Below, one piece after another: positions 1 through 7,768 of a stretch of 10,751 bases of DNA. Source of the DNA: Planctomycetes bacterium UBA1146. Its GTDB lineage: Bacteria > Planctomycetota > UBA8108 > UBA1146. A model generated the notes under the pieces. The model saw nothing but the letters and a program-made list of their open reading frames with translations, was not told where the DNA came from and did not search any database. Location of the stretch: assembly GCA_002311345.1 (NCBI GenBank), contig DCAA01000036.1, positions 1 to 10,751 on the forward strand. Reading direction: 5' to 3'. Position 1 is the stretch's first letter; each line of letters begins with the position of its first letter. The translations under genes and the position numbers were made by a program.

Positions 1-938
1 GAGTAGATGTGATCGCCAACGTAGAGGATTTCCGGCCCACTGACGCCGATCGCCTGCTCCATCTCAGTGAGATTTCCACCGATGAGAACAGTCGGTTTCG
101 GGCCTGGCTTCGATGTGTTCTTGTTCGTTACCGAGAAGTAGTTCGGCTTCTTGGCCTCGACCACCACCAGGTCGAACAATTCCAGCCAACTGTCTCCAGC
201 ATCTTCGCCACGACCGAGCACGGTGTTCATCATGCTCGCGGTGTATTCCCACTCGCTATTGGTGAGCAAGAACACCTTCTTGCCGTTTTCGCGCAGATGC
301 GTCAGCATCGTCTCGGTTCGCGGATCTGCCACGATGAAATCAGCCGGGTTGGCGGTGATGACCTGCTTCAGCGAACCGTCGCGATGGATGGTATCGGTGT
401 GGTGGCGGATTCGATCCCACAGTTTGCGCCGCTCACCCGGCTCGGTGTGTCCGACCAGGCCGGTCCACAAGAGGATCTCTGGCTTGCTGAAGGCATGATC
501 GACCTGGATGAAGCGCTGCTCTCCCGGCATGTGCGGGATCACATCCCGATCTCCGTAAAGTTTGCGTTTCGCTGATACCGTCAACTTCTTCGGTCCGTGG
601 AAAGCACGCAGCACGTGACCGTAACGATCGGTCTTGAGGATCACCCCCTCGTCGAGATCGAGGATCAGACCCTTCCTGGCGAAGGAAGGATCGGGCACAT
701 CTTCAAACCACGCCTCGGGGATTTTCTCCTCCTCGACCAGTCTCCTGGCCACCAGTCGTTCGGCCAGATCATCGAGCGCCTTGGTGTTGTAGACCGCCAG
801 CGTGTGATCGAAATCAAAACCGACCGCCTGGATGTAATCGAAGCGAAGGGTGCGATTGGTGAAGATCGATCGCTGATGATCGAGAGTCGGGTTGCGGATC
901 GCTGTCGAGATCACATCGAACCACGCAGAGTTGCTCAA
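1..938 (-). CDS. HAD-IG family 5'-nucleotidase, 3' end cut by window edge
   Basis: This is the N-terminal 312 residues of a cytosolic 5'-nucleotidase of the HAD superfamily (cN-II-like, Pfam 5_nucleotid family), which dephosphorylates nucleoside monophosphates. HAD motif I is GFDFDHTL with the two catalytic aspartates at about residues 42 and 44. Motif II is LLTNS with the threonine near 226, followed by EWEYT, a family hallmark. The motif III lysine lies in EAKKP (261-265). The start of the metal-binding motif IV, VGDHIY, is at 307-312, where the window ends. Family members are usually about 450-500 residues, so roughly the last third is missing. The start chosen is TTG at 938, preceded by GGAGG seven bases upstream. 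Its TTGA overlaps the TGA stop of the upstream isomerase gene, which implies translational coupling. The motif calls are seen directly. The exact nucleotide substrate is not predictable. Confidence 0.9.
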   Translation of the reverse strand, partial: MSNSAWFDVISTAIRNPTLDHQRSIFTNRTLRFDYIQAVGFDFDHTLAVYNTKALDDLAERLVARRLVEEEKIPEAWFEDVPDPSFARKGLILDLDEGVILKTDRYGHVLRAFHGPKKLTVSAKRKLYGDRDVIPHMPGEQRFIQVDHAFSKPEILLWTGLVGHTEPGERRKLWDRIRHHTDTIHRDGSLKQVITANPADFIVADPRTETMLTHLRENGKKVFLLTNSEWEYTASMMNTVLGRGEDAGDSWLELFDLVVVEAKKPNYFSVTNKNTSKPGPKPTVLIGGNLTEMEQAIGVSGPEILYVGDHIY

Positions 939-1813
939 CTCGGTTCCTCCACTCGATCGACGCCATCGGATCCACCACGCGACCGATCCTCAGCCTCCTT
1001 GAGGAAGCGGATCGACTGCTCCACCAGCGTCGGGGCCCGGTGCGCATCGCGCGAGAGTTCGACGAGGGCCAGTCCACGGTATCCGTTTTCGAGCAAAATC
1101 TGCAAGAGCGGTTCGAAATCGATCTCGCCCTCGCCCAGCGGTAGGTGCTCGTGAACCCGGTTCTTGCAGTCATCGATATGGACATTGACCACATCAGCGA
1201 CCACCGCCAGAAGGGATTCGTGGAATGGCGGCTGCTCGGTTACTGCCAGGTGACCCAGATCAACAGTCAATCCGAGCGCCGAACTGGAAATCTCGCCCCG
1301 CAACCAGCGCCACTGCTCGAGATTCTCGATCACCATCCCCGGTTCCGGTTCGAAACCGATTTTCACGGCCTGCTGCTCGGCAGCGACGAGAACCGGAGTG
1401 AGGGAAGCGACCAGGTGATCGCGACAACGATTCGACTCGATTCCCTGCTCGGCGATGCCACTCCACAGACTGACGGTGCCGGCGCCGATGGCGCCAGCGA
1501 TTTCGATGGCGCGCAGGTAATAATCGATGCGTCGCTGACGATCGCCGTGCTCGTCACTGACCAGCGATGGCCAGTGCTTGCGCGCCGGATCGAGTCCAAA
1601 GCGAGCCCCCGTCTCGACAACCGGTTCGAGACCGGCCTCATCGAGCAACTGGCGGATGTTCGCCAGTTGTGCATCACTGACTTGTTGCGGATCGAGATGA
1701 TGATGATCGAGGGTGATGCCGATGCCGTCATAACGATGCTGACCGAGCAGTTCGATGGCCTGCTCGAGGGTGTGGTCAGCAAGGCCATTGGTGATGTAGC
1801 CGTAGCGCAACAC
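935..1813 (-). CDS. Sugar phosphate isomerase/epimerase-like TIM-barrel protein
   Basis: This 292-residue protein belongs to the xylose isomerase-like TIM-barrel (AP endonuclease 2) superfamily, whose members bind divalent metal and isomerise or epimerise sugars and inositols, or cut DNA. Likely metal and catalytic residues sit at barrel strand ends: E155 in FEPEPG, D185 and H188 in TVDLGH, H212 in VHIDD, and E252 in ALVELS. H223 followed by a glycine-rich turn (LGEGEIDF) is typical of the sugar isomerase branch. The length is normal for that branch. Translation starts at GTG 1813, one base after the TGA of the upstream tRNA nucleotidyltransferase gene, and its own stop overlaps the TTG of the nucleotidase gene. 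The C-terminal 20 residues are charged and probably disordered. The substrate is unknown. A DNA repair endonuclease IV role is less likely, because the ligand set and length fit the isomerase branch better. Confidence 0.85.
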   Translation of the reverse strand: MLRYGYITNGLADHTLEQAIELLGQHRYDGIGITLDHHHLDPQQVSDAQLANIRQLLDEAGLEPVVETGARFGLDPARKHWPSLVSDEHGDRQRRIDYYLRAIEIAGAIGAGTVSLWSGIAEQGIESNRCRDHLVASLTPVLVAAEQQAVKIGFEPEPGMVIENLEQWRWLRGEISSSALGLTVDLGHLAVTEQPPFHESLLAVVADVVNVHIDDCKNRVHEHLPLGEGEIDFEPLLQILLENGYRGLALVELSRDAHRAPTLVEQSIRFLKEAEDRSRGGSDGVDRVEEPS

Positions 1814-1814
1814 C

Positions 1815-3167
1815 TCACTGCTGCCCTTCGAGTCGCGCTTTTACCCAGGCGATGGCATCCTCGCGTTCGGTCACCTCTCCCTCGCGCTGTGCGTCATCGA
1901 GTTGCTCGAGCATGGCACCGAGGTCAGGGCCTGGTTTCATACCGAGATCCATCAGATCACGCCCCTGCAACAACGACTTCTGAGGTGGATCCAGTGCTTT
2001 CCAGTCACTCCACAACTGCTTGGACTGCTGGTAGAGCGCCATGTCACCATGGCTACCGAGACAATCGACCCGGCACAACTCCAGCAACTCCTCGAAGCCC
2101 TCCTCCTCGAACAGACGGTAGCGCTTGGCCACCCGCATCTTCGGCAGATTCAAGAACACCAGGTGGCGTCGTACCAGATAAACGATTCGCTCCTGCTGGC
2201 GACGCGAAAGCCTCATTCGCTCGCAGATCTTCTCGGTCATCTCGGCCCCGAGTTCATCATGGCCATGAAAGCGGATGCGATCCGGAGCCTCCTCGAAGGT
2301 GTCGGGTTTTCCGACGTCGTGCAGCAGCGCTCCCATCGCCAGTTCAAAAGACGGATCCTCCAGATGAGAGAGCACCAGACCGGTGTGAACGAACACATCC
2401 CCTTCTGGATGATGTTGCGGGGGCTGTTGAACCCCACGCATCCGTTCGATCTCGGGCAGGATGTGTTGCAAAAGGCCGCTGTCGGAGAGCAGGTGATAAC
2501 CACGCTGGCGGTGAGCTGACACGAGGATGTGTTCCAGTTCATCGCGGATACGCTCGGCACTGACATCGCCGATGGCGCCCGCCTCGGCCATGACCGCAGT
2601 CCAGGTCTCATCCTCGATGGGGAAATCGAGCACGGTGGCGAAACGCACCGCTCGCATCATGCGTAGGCGATCCTCTCGAAACCGCTCCCGCGGATCTCCA
2701 ATCGCCCGGATGGTTCCGGCTTCGAGATCGGCGCAACCCCCGACATGATCGACCACCTGTTTGCCATCGATGTCCCAGAAAAGTCCATTGATGGTGAAAT
2801 CTCGTCGCAACGCGTCTTCGCGTTCATCGGTAAAACGAACCGCTTCCGGATGGCGACCATCGGCGCTGCCTATGTCGGCACGGAAGGTCGCGACCTCCAC
2901 CTCACCCTCCGGTTCGACAACCCGGACAACCCCGAACTGGGCACCGACCAGCACCGTCTTGTCGAACAGGGCATCGACCTGCTCTGGCAGCGCCGAGGTG
3001 GCCAGGTCGAAATCCTTCGCGACCTGTCCCAGCAGGTGATCACGCACCGCCCCCCCGGCCAGCAGCGAGCGATGGCCCGCCTCGACCAGGCAGCGATGAA
3101 CCCGCAGCACGTGATCGGGGATCACGAGCAGATCGAGGGTGTCGCCGTTGGGGGTTGATCCGGCCAT
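1815..3167 (-). CDS. cca: tRNA nucleotidyltransferase (CCA-adding type) with HD domain
   Basis: This 450-residue class II nucleotidyltransferase adds the 3' CCA end, or part of it, to tRNA in the cytoplasm. The catalytic head shows GG at 38-39 and the metal-binding DFD at 52-54 in KDFDLAT, followed by the RRDFTINGL motif at 121-129. EDRLR at 165-169 matches the EDxxR nucleotide-selecting template of tRNA-specific enzymes and argues against a poly(A) polymerase. The neck motif ERIRDEL is at 205-211. A C-terminal HD phosphohydrolase-like domain is visible with H261 and H283-D284 (LLHDVGKPDT). The ATG at 3167 has AGGAGGAG eleven bases upstream. The gene heads a minus-strand operon and is divergent from ligA. 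Some bacteria split the reaction into CC-adding and A-adding enzymes. The sequence alone does not settle which activity this one has. Confidence 0.93.
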   Translation of the reverse strand: MAGSTPNGDTLDLLVIPDHVLRVHRCLVEAGHRSLLAGGAVRDHLLGQVAKDFDLATSALPEQVDALFDKTVLVGAQFGVVRVVEPEGEVEVATFRADIGSADGRHPEAVRFTDEREDALRRDFTINGLFWDIDGKQVVDHVGGCADLEAGTIRAIGDPRERFREDRLRMMRAVRFATVLDFPIEDETWTAVMAEAGAIGDVSAERIRDELEHILVSAHRQRGYHLLSDSGLLQHILPEIERMRGVQQPPQHHPEGDVFVHTGLVLSHLEDPSFELAMGALLHDVGKPDTFEEAPDRIRFHGHDELGAEMTEKICERMRLSRRQQERIVYLVRRHLVFLNLPKMRVAKRYRLFEEEGFEELLELCRVDCLGSHGDMALYQQSKQLWSDWKALDPPQKSLLQGRDLMDLGMKPGPDLGAMLEQLDDAQREGEVTEREDAIAWVKARLEGQQ

Positions 3168-3291
3168 CTTCGTGCGTTCTCCTCCTGCAGTCCCCCCCCA
3201 CGATGGAGGGGAGACAAGAGGATAACCGACCGGGACCGATCCGGGGGCCGAAAGGTACGACCTGATCGATGCTGGAGGCCCCAGGAGTTCG
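3168..3291. other. Divergent intergenic spacer between cca and ligA
   Basis: This 124-base spacer must hold the promoters of both the minus-strand cca operon and ligA. It contains the AGGAGGAG ribosome binding site of cca (3179-3186, minus strand) and the AGGAG of ligA (3283-3287). A run of eight C follows at about 3191-3198, with a loosely complementary GGGG at about 3207-3211. I could not find a convincing pair of sigma70-type -35 and -10 boxes on either strand, so no promoter is called. Confidence 0.5.
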
Positions 3292-5346
3292 ATGAGTAGC
3301 GAGAAGGACGATCTCCGGCGGATGCGGGTGCTTGGCGCCCAGCTTCATCAGCACAACTTCCGCTACCACATCCTCGACGATCCGCAGATCTCTGATGCCG
3401 AATACGATCGGCTTCTGCGCGAACTACAGCAACTCGAAAAGCACTATCCAGAATCGATCGATCCCGACTCTCCGAGCCACAAGGTCGGGGCCACCTGGGA
3501 GCCCGAGGACTTCGTCGCCGACCGGCTCCCTCCGGTCGAACATGCCGTACCGATGCTGTCGCTGGAAAACGCCATGGCACCCGAGGAGTTGCAGGAATGG
3601 TTGAATCGGGTCCGCAAGGGGCTTGAACTCGACGACGATGCCCCCGACCCACCGATGACGGTCGAATACAAGTTCGATGGGGTGGCGGTCTCGATCCTCT
3701 ACGAGGACGGGGTACTGGTGCAAGCAGCCACCCGCGGTGATGGATTCACCGGAGAAGAAGTGACCAGCGCTGTACGAACCATCCGCTCGGTTCCGGGGCT
3801 GCTCCGGGGAGAAACGCCACCTACCACCATCGAACTGCGCGGTGAGGCGATCCTCAAGACGGCGGATTTCGAGGCACTCAATGCCGCCCGAGGAGATGAC
3901 GAGAACCTGTTCGCCAATCCGCGCAATGCCGCCGCCGGCACGCTGAGACAACTCGATCCGCGCATCGCCGCCCAGCGACCGCTCGATGTCATCATCTACG
4001 GAGTCGGCCAGCAGCACGGGATCGATCTCCGTTCCCAGCAGGACCTGTTCGAGATGCTGCCGAGGTGGGGCTTTGACGCCACACCCTTCTTCCGCAAAGC
4101 CAGCAGTGGAGAAGAGTTGCTGAGCCTCTACGAGGACGTGCTCGAATCGCGTGGCGAACTCCCGTTCGAGATCGACGGACTCGTCATCAAGGTCGACGGT
4201 GCAAAACTGCGAGAAAAACTTGGGATGCGCGCACGCTCGCCACGCTGGGCGGTGGCACTGAAGTTCCCTCCTCACCAGGAGACCACCCGACTGCTCGACA
4301 TCCAGGTACAGGTCGGGAGGACCGGCGCACTGACCCCGGTCGCCCACCTGGAACCGGTCCAGATCGGTGGCGTAACCGTATCACGTGCTGGTCTGCACAA
4401 TCCGAAGGAGATCGAACGCAAGGGACTGATGATCGGCGACACCGTGGTCGTACAACGCGCCGGAGATGTCATCCCGCAGGTGGTGAAACCGGTCGAGTCG
4501 CTGCGTGATGGATCAGAGCAAGAGTTCCACTTCCCCAAAACCTGCCCCGTCTGCGATGAACCGGTGTGGTACCCCGAAGAGGAAGTGATCCCTCACTGTC
4601 AGAACCTGCAGTGCCCCGACCAGATCCGCGGTCGCATCGAACACTTTGCAGCGCGTAGGGCACTCGATATCGACGGCCTCGGTGAGAAGTTGATCGACCA
4701 GCTGGTCTCCGAAGGGATGGTGAAAACCCCTTCCGATCTGTACCGGCTGGAGACCGCAAGGGTGGCCACGCTGGATCGGATGGCGCAGAAGTCAGCAGAA
4801 AATCTGATCGCAGCGCTGGAGCAAACGAAGCAACGCCCCTTCGCCCGATTGCTTCATGCCCTCGGTATCCGCCATGTCGGCGAACGGGTCGCCGAGTTGA
4901 TCGTCGAATCGCAACATGATATCGACACCCTGATGTCCGCATCGGTAGAAACGCTGGAACAGATCGATGAAGTCGGACCCGCGATCGCTGCATCGGTAAC
5001 CGATTTCTTCTCGCGAGAATCTGTACGTCAGGAGATCGAATCGCTGCGCGATGCCGGATTGAAGATGAAGGCAGAAGGCTCTGCCAGAGCCACAGACGCT
5101 GAAGGACCCCTCTCGGGCCTGACCGTGGTGATCACCGGCACCCTGCCTAACTTGAGTCGCGACGAGGCGAAGGATGTCATCATCGCCGCCGGTGGCAAGG
5201 TGACCGCGTCGGTATCGAAGAGCACCGACTTGCTGCTAGCCGGCGACAAGGCGGGATCAAAACTGGAAAAGGCCGAAAAACTCGGAGTCGAGGTGATCGA
5301 CGAGGATCAGTTGCGCCAACGAATCAGCGATGCCCAAGCACCCTGA
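3292..5346 (+). CDS. ligA: NAD+-dependent DNA ligase
   Basis: This complete 684-residue LigA seals nicks in DNA during replication and repair using NAD+. Domain order is canonical. Domain Ia is near 17-60 and contains the NAD-binding pattern around YHILDDPQISDAEYD. The adenylation domain has the nucleophile lysine K127 in YKFDG and the RGDGFTGEEVT segment. An OB fold spans about 325-400. The zinc finger cysteines are C418, C421, C436 and C441, spaced C-x2-C-x14-C-x4-C. Helix-hairpin-helix repeats lie at about 455-590, including ALDIDGLGEKL and LGIRHVGERVA. A BRCT domain spans about 605-680 and begins GLTVVITGTLPNLSRDEA. The ATG is preceded by AGGAG with a 4-base gap. No key residue is missing. 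It is divergent from the cca operon and is followed after 71 bases by the symporter gene on the same strand. Confidence 0.98.
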   Translation: MSSEKDDLRRMRVLGAQLHQHNFRYHILDDPQISDAEYDRLLRELQQLEKHYPESIDPDSPSHKVGATWEPEDFVADRLPPVEHAVPMLSLENAMAPEELQEWLNRVRKGLELDDDAPDPPMTVEYKFDGVAVSILYEDGVLVQAATRGDGFTGEEVTSAVRTIRSVPGLLRGETPPTTIELRGEAILKTADFEALNAARGDDENLFANPRNAAAGTLRQLDPRIAAQRPLDVIIYGVGQQHGIDLRSQQDLFEMLPRWGFDATPFFRKASSGEELLSLYEDVLESRGELPFEIDGLVIKVDGAKLREKLGMRARSPRWAVALKFPPHQETTRLLDIQVQVGRTGALTPVAHLEPVQIGGVTVSRAGLHNPKEIERKGLMIGDTVVVQRAGDVIPQVVKPVESLRDGSEQEFHFPKTCPVCDEPVWYPEEEVIPHCQNLQCPDQIRGRIEHFAARRALDIDGLGEKLIDQLVSEGMVKTPSDLYRLETARVATLDRMAQKSAENLIAALEQTKQRPFARLLHALGIRHVGERVAELIVESQHDIDTLMSASVETLEQIDEVGPAIAASVTDFFSRESVRQEIESLRDAGLKMKAEGSARATDAEGPLSGLTVVITGTLPNLSRDEAKDVIIAAGGKVTASVSKSTDLLLAGDKAGSKLEKAEKLGVEVIDEDQLRQRISDAQAP

Positions 5347-5417
5347 TCTGACCGGTGCCCTGATGTAAGATTCCGACCATCGGACAGCTGTGATGATGCG
5401 GATAGGGAGGCGACCAG
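5347..5417 (+). other. Spacer between ligA and the sodium symporter gene
   Basis: The spacer is 71 bases. GGGAGG at 5405-5410 is a strong ribosome binding site seven bases before the symporter ATG. Short self-complementary pieces are present: GCACC at the ligA stop with GGTGC about 11 bases later, and TCCG/CGGA around 5372-5384. Neither has a T-tract, so no terminator is called. Whether ligA and the symporter share a transcript is open. Confidence 0.45.
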
Positions 5418-7178
5418 ATGAGTGATGGACTCGATACCACCTCGACACGCGGGCACTGGGGAAGTCGTTGGGGTTTCATCCTCGCCGCCGCCGGCAGTGC
5501 GGTTGGCCTCGGCAACATCTGGAAATTCCCCTACATCACCGGAGAGAACGGTGGCGGACTGTTCGTCCTGATCTACCTCGCCTGCATCGCCTTCGTCGGT
5601 CTTCCCATCATGCTCGCCGAAATCATGATCGGTCGGGCGGCGCAGAAGCAACCAGTCGGGGCTTTCCGTAAGTTACAGGGCAAGGACACTCCGTGGACGG
5701 TCGTAGGCTGGTTCGGAATCGTTGCCGGTTTCATCATCCTCTCCTACTACATCGTGGTGGCTGGTTGGTCGATGGACTTCGCACTCAAGTCGGTGCTCAA
5801 CTTCACCGAACCGGTCGAGAAAGTTGCTACCATCGAGGCGAAGAGTTTTCGTTCCACCTCGAGTGATGAGCAATTGCGTTCCTATCTGGCCCAGATCCGC
5901 GCACAACACGAAGCACGTGACGAGATCAATGCCATCCATCGATCGGTAAAGCCATCGGTCTGGGAAAAGCATTCGATCTGGCAAGAAGTGCTGAAGAAGA
6001 ATCCCTCACGCAGTTACAGCGAGGATCCAGAGCTCGCCGAGGCGGTCCCACTGGCACAGAGCAAGATGGCCGAGAAGGCTGAAGTGAGCAAACAATCGCT
6101 CGCCGAGGCGATGAGCCACTACCAGCAGATGGATATCCAGGATGTCTCCGACGAAGCAGAAGCCGCCAAACGCCGAGAGGTCATCGCCGAAAAGGTGGGC
6201 GCGATCTTCGGTGCCACTGCCAGCGACGGCTGGACCAGCAGTTTCTGGGCAACCCTGTTCATGATGATCACCATCATCATCGTCGCCGGGGGCATCTCCC
6301 GCGGTATCGAACGGGCCTGCAAGGTTCTGATGCCAGTACTGATCGCTCTGATCCTGGTGATGGTGATCTATGGCGTCTTCCAGCCAGGGTTCGAGGCTGC
6401 CATGCGATTCGTGTTCGAACCCGATGCATCGAAGTTGCGCCCCAGCGGTGTGCTGGAGGCGCTAGGGCATGCGTTCTTTACCCTGTCACTGGGGATGGGC
6501 TGCATGCTCACCTACGGCTCCTACCAGAAAACCAAGCTGGGGATCGGCAAGACCTCGTTGATGATCGCGCTGTTCGACACGGTGATCGCGCTGCTGGCGT
6601 GCATGATGATCTTTCCCATCATCTTTACCTACGGACAGGAACCGAGTGCCGGTCCTGGACTGGTCTTCATCAGCATGCCGCTGGCCTTTGCCGAGATGGG
6701 TGCCGGTGGTCTGCTGCTGGCGATCATGTTCTTCGTGCTACTGGTGTTCGCCGCCCTCACGTCGGCGGTGTCTTTACTGGAGGTGGCCTGTTCCTACCTC
6801 ATCGATGAGCAGGGATGGAATCGCAAGAAGGCGGCAGCGACGGTCGGAATTGCCTGTCTGGCCTTCGGGCTTCCCTCTGCCTTCGCCATGGATTCGGGTT
6901 TTCTGCTCGATAGCTGGGAATCCGGCTACAACAAGAACTTCTTCGACACGATGGACCATCTCGCCACCAACTGGCTGCTGCCGCTGGGTGGACTGCTGAT
7001 CGCCATCTATGCCGGCTGGGTGATGCCGGCACGGTTACGAGCAGCCGAGGTGGAGGATATGTCGCCGGTACTGGTGACCGGCTGGTTGCTGCTGATCCGT
7101 TTTGTCGCGCCGGCGCTGGTGCTGGTGGTGCTGGCACAGAAGATCGGCATCCTGGACATCAACGAACTGTTCGGCTGA
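5418..7178 (+). CDS. SNF-family sodium-dependent transporter with long EL2 insert
   Basis: This 586-residue inner-membrane protein is a neurotransmitter:sodium symporter family (LeuT-fold) transporter that moves a small solute, usually an amino acid or amine, with Na+. TM1 is the hallmark AAAGSAVGLGNIWKFPY (23-39). TM6 contains FFTLSLGMGCMLTYGSY (353-369) with the unwound glycine region. The TM8 segment LTSAVSLLE (447-455) keeps the T-S pair expected at the second sodium site. About 11 membrane segments can be placed, the usual bacterial form: TM1 18-38, TM2 45-70, TM3 95-127, TM4 277-293, TM5 300-322, TM6 343-370, TM7 379-404, TM8 428-460, TM9 470-490, TM10 515-535 and TM11 551-575. Between TM3 and TM4 a hydrophilic stretch of about 140 residues (130-272) replaces the short second extracellular loop normal in bacterial members. 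The substrate is not deducible. GGGAGG before the ATG fixes the start. Confidence 0.95.
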   Translation: MSDGLDTTSTRGHWGSRWGFILAAAGSAVGLGNIWKFPYITGENGGGLFVLIYLACIAFVGLPIMLAEIMIGRAAQKQPVGAFRKLQGKDTPWTVVGWFGIVAGFIILSYYIVVAGWSMDFALKSVLNFTEPVEKVATIEAKSFRSTSSDEQLRSYLAQIRAQHEARDEINAIHRSVKPSVWEKHSIWQEVLKKNPSRSYSEDPELAEAVPLAQSKMAEKAEVSKQSLAEAMSHYQQMDIQDVSDEAEAAKRREVIAEKVGAIFGATASDGWTSSFWATLFMMITIIIVAGGISRGIERACKVLMPVLIALILVMVIYGVFQPGFEAAMRFVFEPDASKLRPSGVLEALGHAFFTLSLGMGCMLTYGSYQKTKLGIGKTSLMIALFDTVIALLACMMIFPIIFTYGQEPSAGPGLVFISMPLAFAEMGAGGLLLAIMFFVLLVFAALTSAVSLLEVACSYLIDEQGWNRKKAAATVGIACLAFGLPSAFAMDSGFLLDSWESGYNKNFFDTMDHLATNWLLPLGGLLIAIYAGWVMPARLRAAEVEDMSPVLVTGWLLLIRFVAPALVLVVLAQKIGILDINELFG

Positions 7179-7190
7179 GGAGTTGTTTCC

Positions 7191-7216
7191 CTCGGCGGTG
7201 GTCTCCACCGCGCGAG
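7191..7216 (+). other. Strong stem-loop between symporter and MOSC genes
   Basis: CTCG (7191-7194) plus GCGGTGG (7195-7201) pairs with CCACCGC (7205-7211) plus CGAG (7213-7216). The loop is TCT and one G (7212) is bulged, giving an 11-bp G+C-rich stem. It begins 12 bases after the symporter stop and ends about 20 bases before the likely MOSC ribosome binding site. No T-tract follows, so it is not a textbook intrinsic terminator. It could stabilise the 3' end of the symporter message, pause transcription or lower MOSC expression. The pairing is seen directly and the role is inferred. Confidence 0.6.
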
Positions 7217-7245
7217 CTGGCGATGGGATCGATGACGGGAGTGGT

Positions 7246-7701
7246 GTGCTACCTGGACAGGGACGGGTACTGGACCTGGCAGTGCGTACCGCGGAGAGGG
7301 CTGAACCGGAGCAACGTAGCCGCCTGCGACTGGCACCATCGTCGGGGGTCGCCGATGACCACGCCGCCGGCTTGCGACGACAGTTGACCATCCTCGCCGA
7401 GCCTCAGTGGCAGACGATCTGCGACCAGCTCGGTCGTGATCTTCCCTGGACCATCCGGCGCGCCAATCTGCTCGTCTCTGACATCGAGTTCGGTCCCGAG
7501 TGGAGCGGCAAGAGGCTTCGTATCGGTGCTGTGGTGGTGCTCGTACATGGCGAAGTGACGCCCTGTTTCCGCATGGAGGAACAAGTCAGCGGCCTGCACG
7601 ACCTGATGGTTTCCGACTGGCGCGGCGGGGTCCACTGCGAGGTGCTCGAGGAGGGTGAGATCGCCGTCGGCGACGTACTGGAGATGCTCGAAGAAGACTG
7701 A
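7246..7701 (+). CDS. Small MOSC-domain protein
   Basis: This is a 151-residue cytoplasmic protein made of a single MOSC domain, the fold found at the C-terminus of molybdenum cofactor sulfurases and in YiiM/YuaD-type proteins. It is thought to handle sulfur or Moco-bound substrates. Visible family features are RRQLTIL (44-50), LPWTIRRANLLV (66-77) with two arginines, GKRLRIG (88-94), and the conserved cysteine C107 in HGEVTPCFRM. WRGGVHCEVLEEGEI (125-139) follows, then a terminal VGD. The GTG at 7246 is chosen because it has GGGAG four bases upstream and gives the usual domain start (GRVLDLAV). An in-frame GTG at 7198 lies inside the stem-loop and has no good ribosome binding site, so it is less likely. 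It sits 67 bases after the symporter gene on the same strand and converges with pyrF. The physiological substrate is unknown. Confidence 0.87.
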   Translation: MLPGQGRVLDLAVRTAERAEPEQRSRLRLAPSSGVADDHAAGLRRQLTILAEPQWQTICDQLGRDLPWTIRRANLLVSDIEFGPEWSGKRLRIGAVVVLVHGEVTPCFRMEEQVSGLHDLMVSDWRGGVHCEVLEEGEIAVGDVLEMLEED

Positions 7702-7768
7702 ACCGACCAGGATCCCAGAATCCCAGGATCCATTGCCCTTTGCTGCGCGGCCAAACTCGCAACGGGAA
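7702..7768. repeat. Convergent spacer with GGATCC inverted repeat
   Basis: This is the 67-base gap between the converging MOSC and pyrF genes. Two GGATCC copies (7710-7715 and 7726-7731) can pair across a 10-base loop, and the loop region repeats ATCCCAG with an 8-base period (7712-7718, 7720-7726). It sits where a bidirectional terminator would be expected, but the stem is only 6 bp and there is no T-run on either strand. I treat it as a repeat with a possible termination role only. Confidence 0.35.

Noticed and set aside
9..575. A 188-codon open frame on the plus strand at the left edge
   Set aside because: The opposite strand encodes a continuous HAD-IG nucleotidase with all expected motifs. 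The plus frame has no motif or upstream site.
1145..2563. A 472-codon open frame on the plus strand
   Set aside because: It is antisense to cca and the isomerase gene, which have clear family motifs and ribosome binding sites. Its translation is low in complexity and arginine-rich in part, with no recognisable domain.
3424..4347. A 307-codon open frame on the minus strand inside ligA
   Set aside because: It lies wholly antisense to the adenylation and OB domains of ligA and shows no domain or ribosome binding site.
5338..5384. A terminator after ligA
   Set aside because: There are only 4-5 bp stems and no T-tract, so this is not distinguishable from chance.
7102..7245. An earlier start for the MOSC gene, overlapping the symporter
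   Set aside because: It would overlap the symporter's last membrane segment and read through the stem-loop. The domain begins naturally after GTG 7246, which has its own GGGAG.
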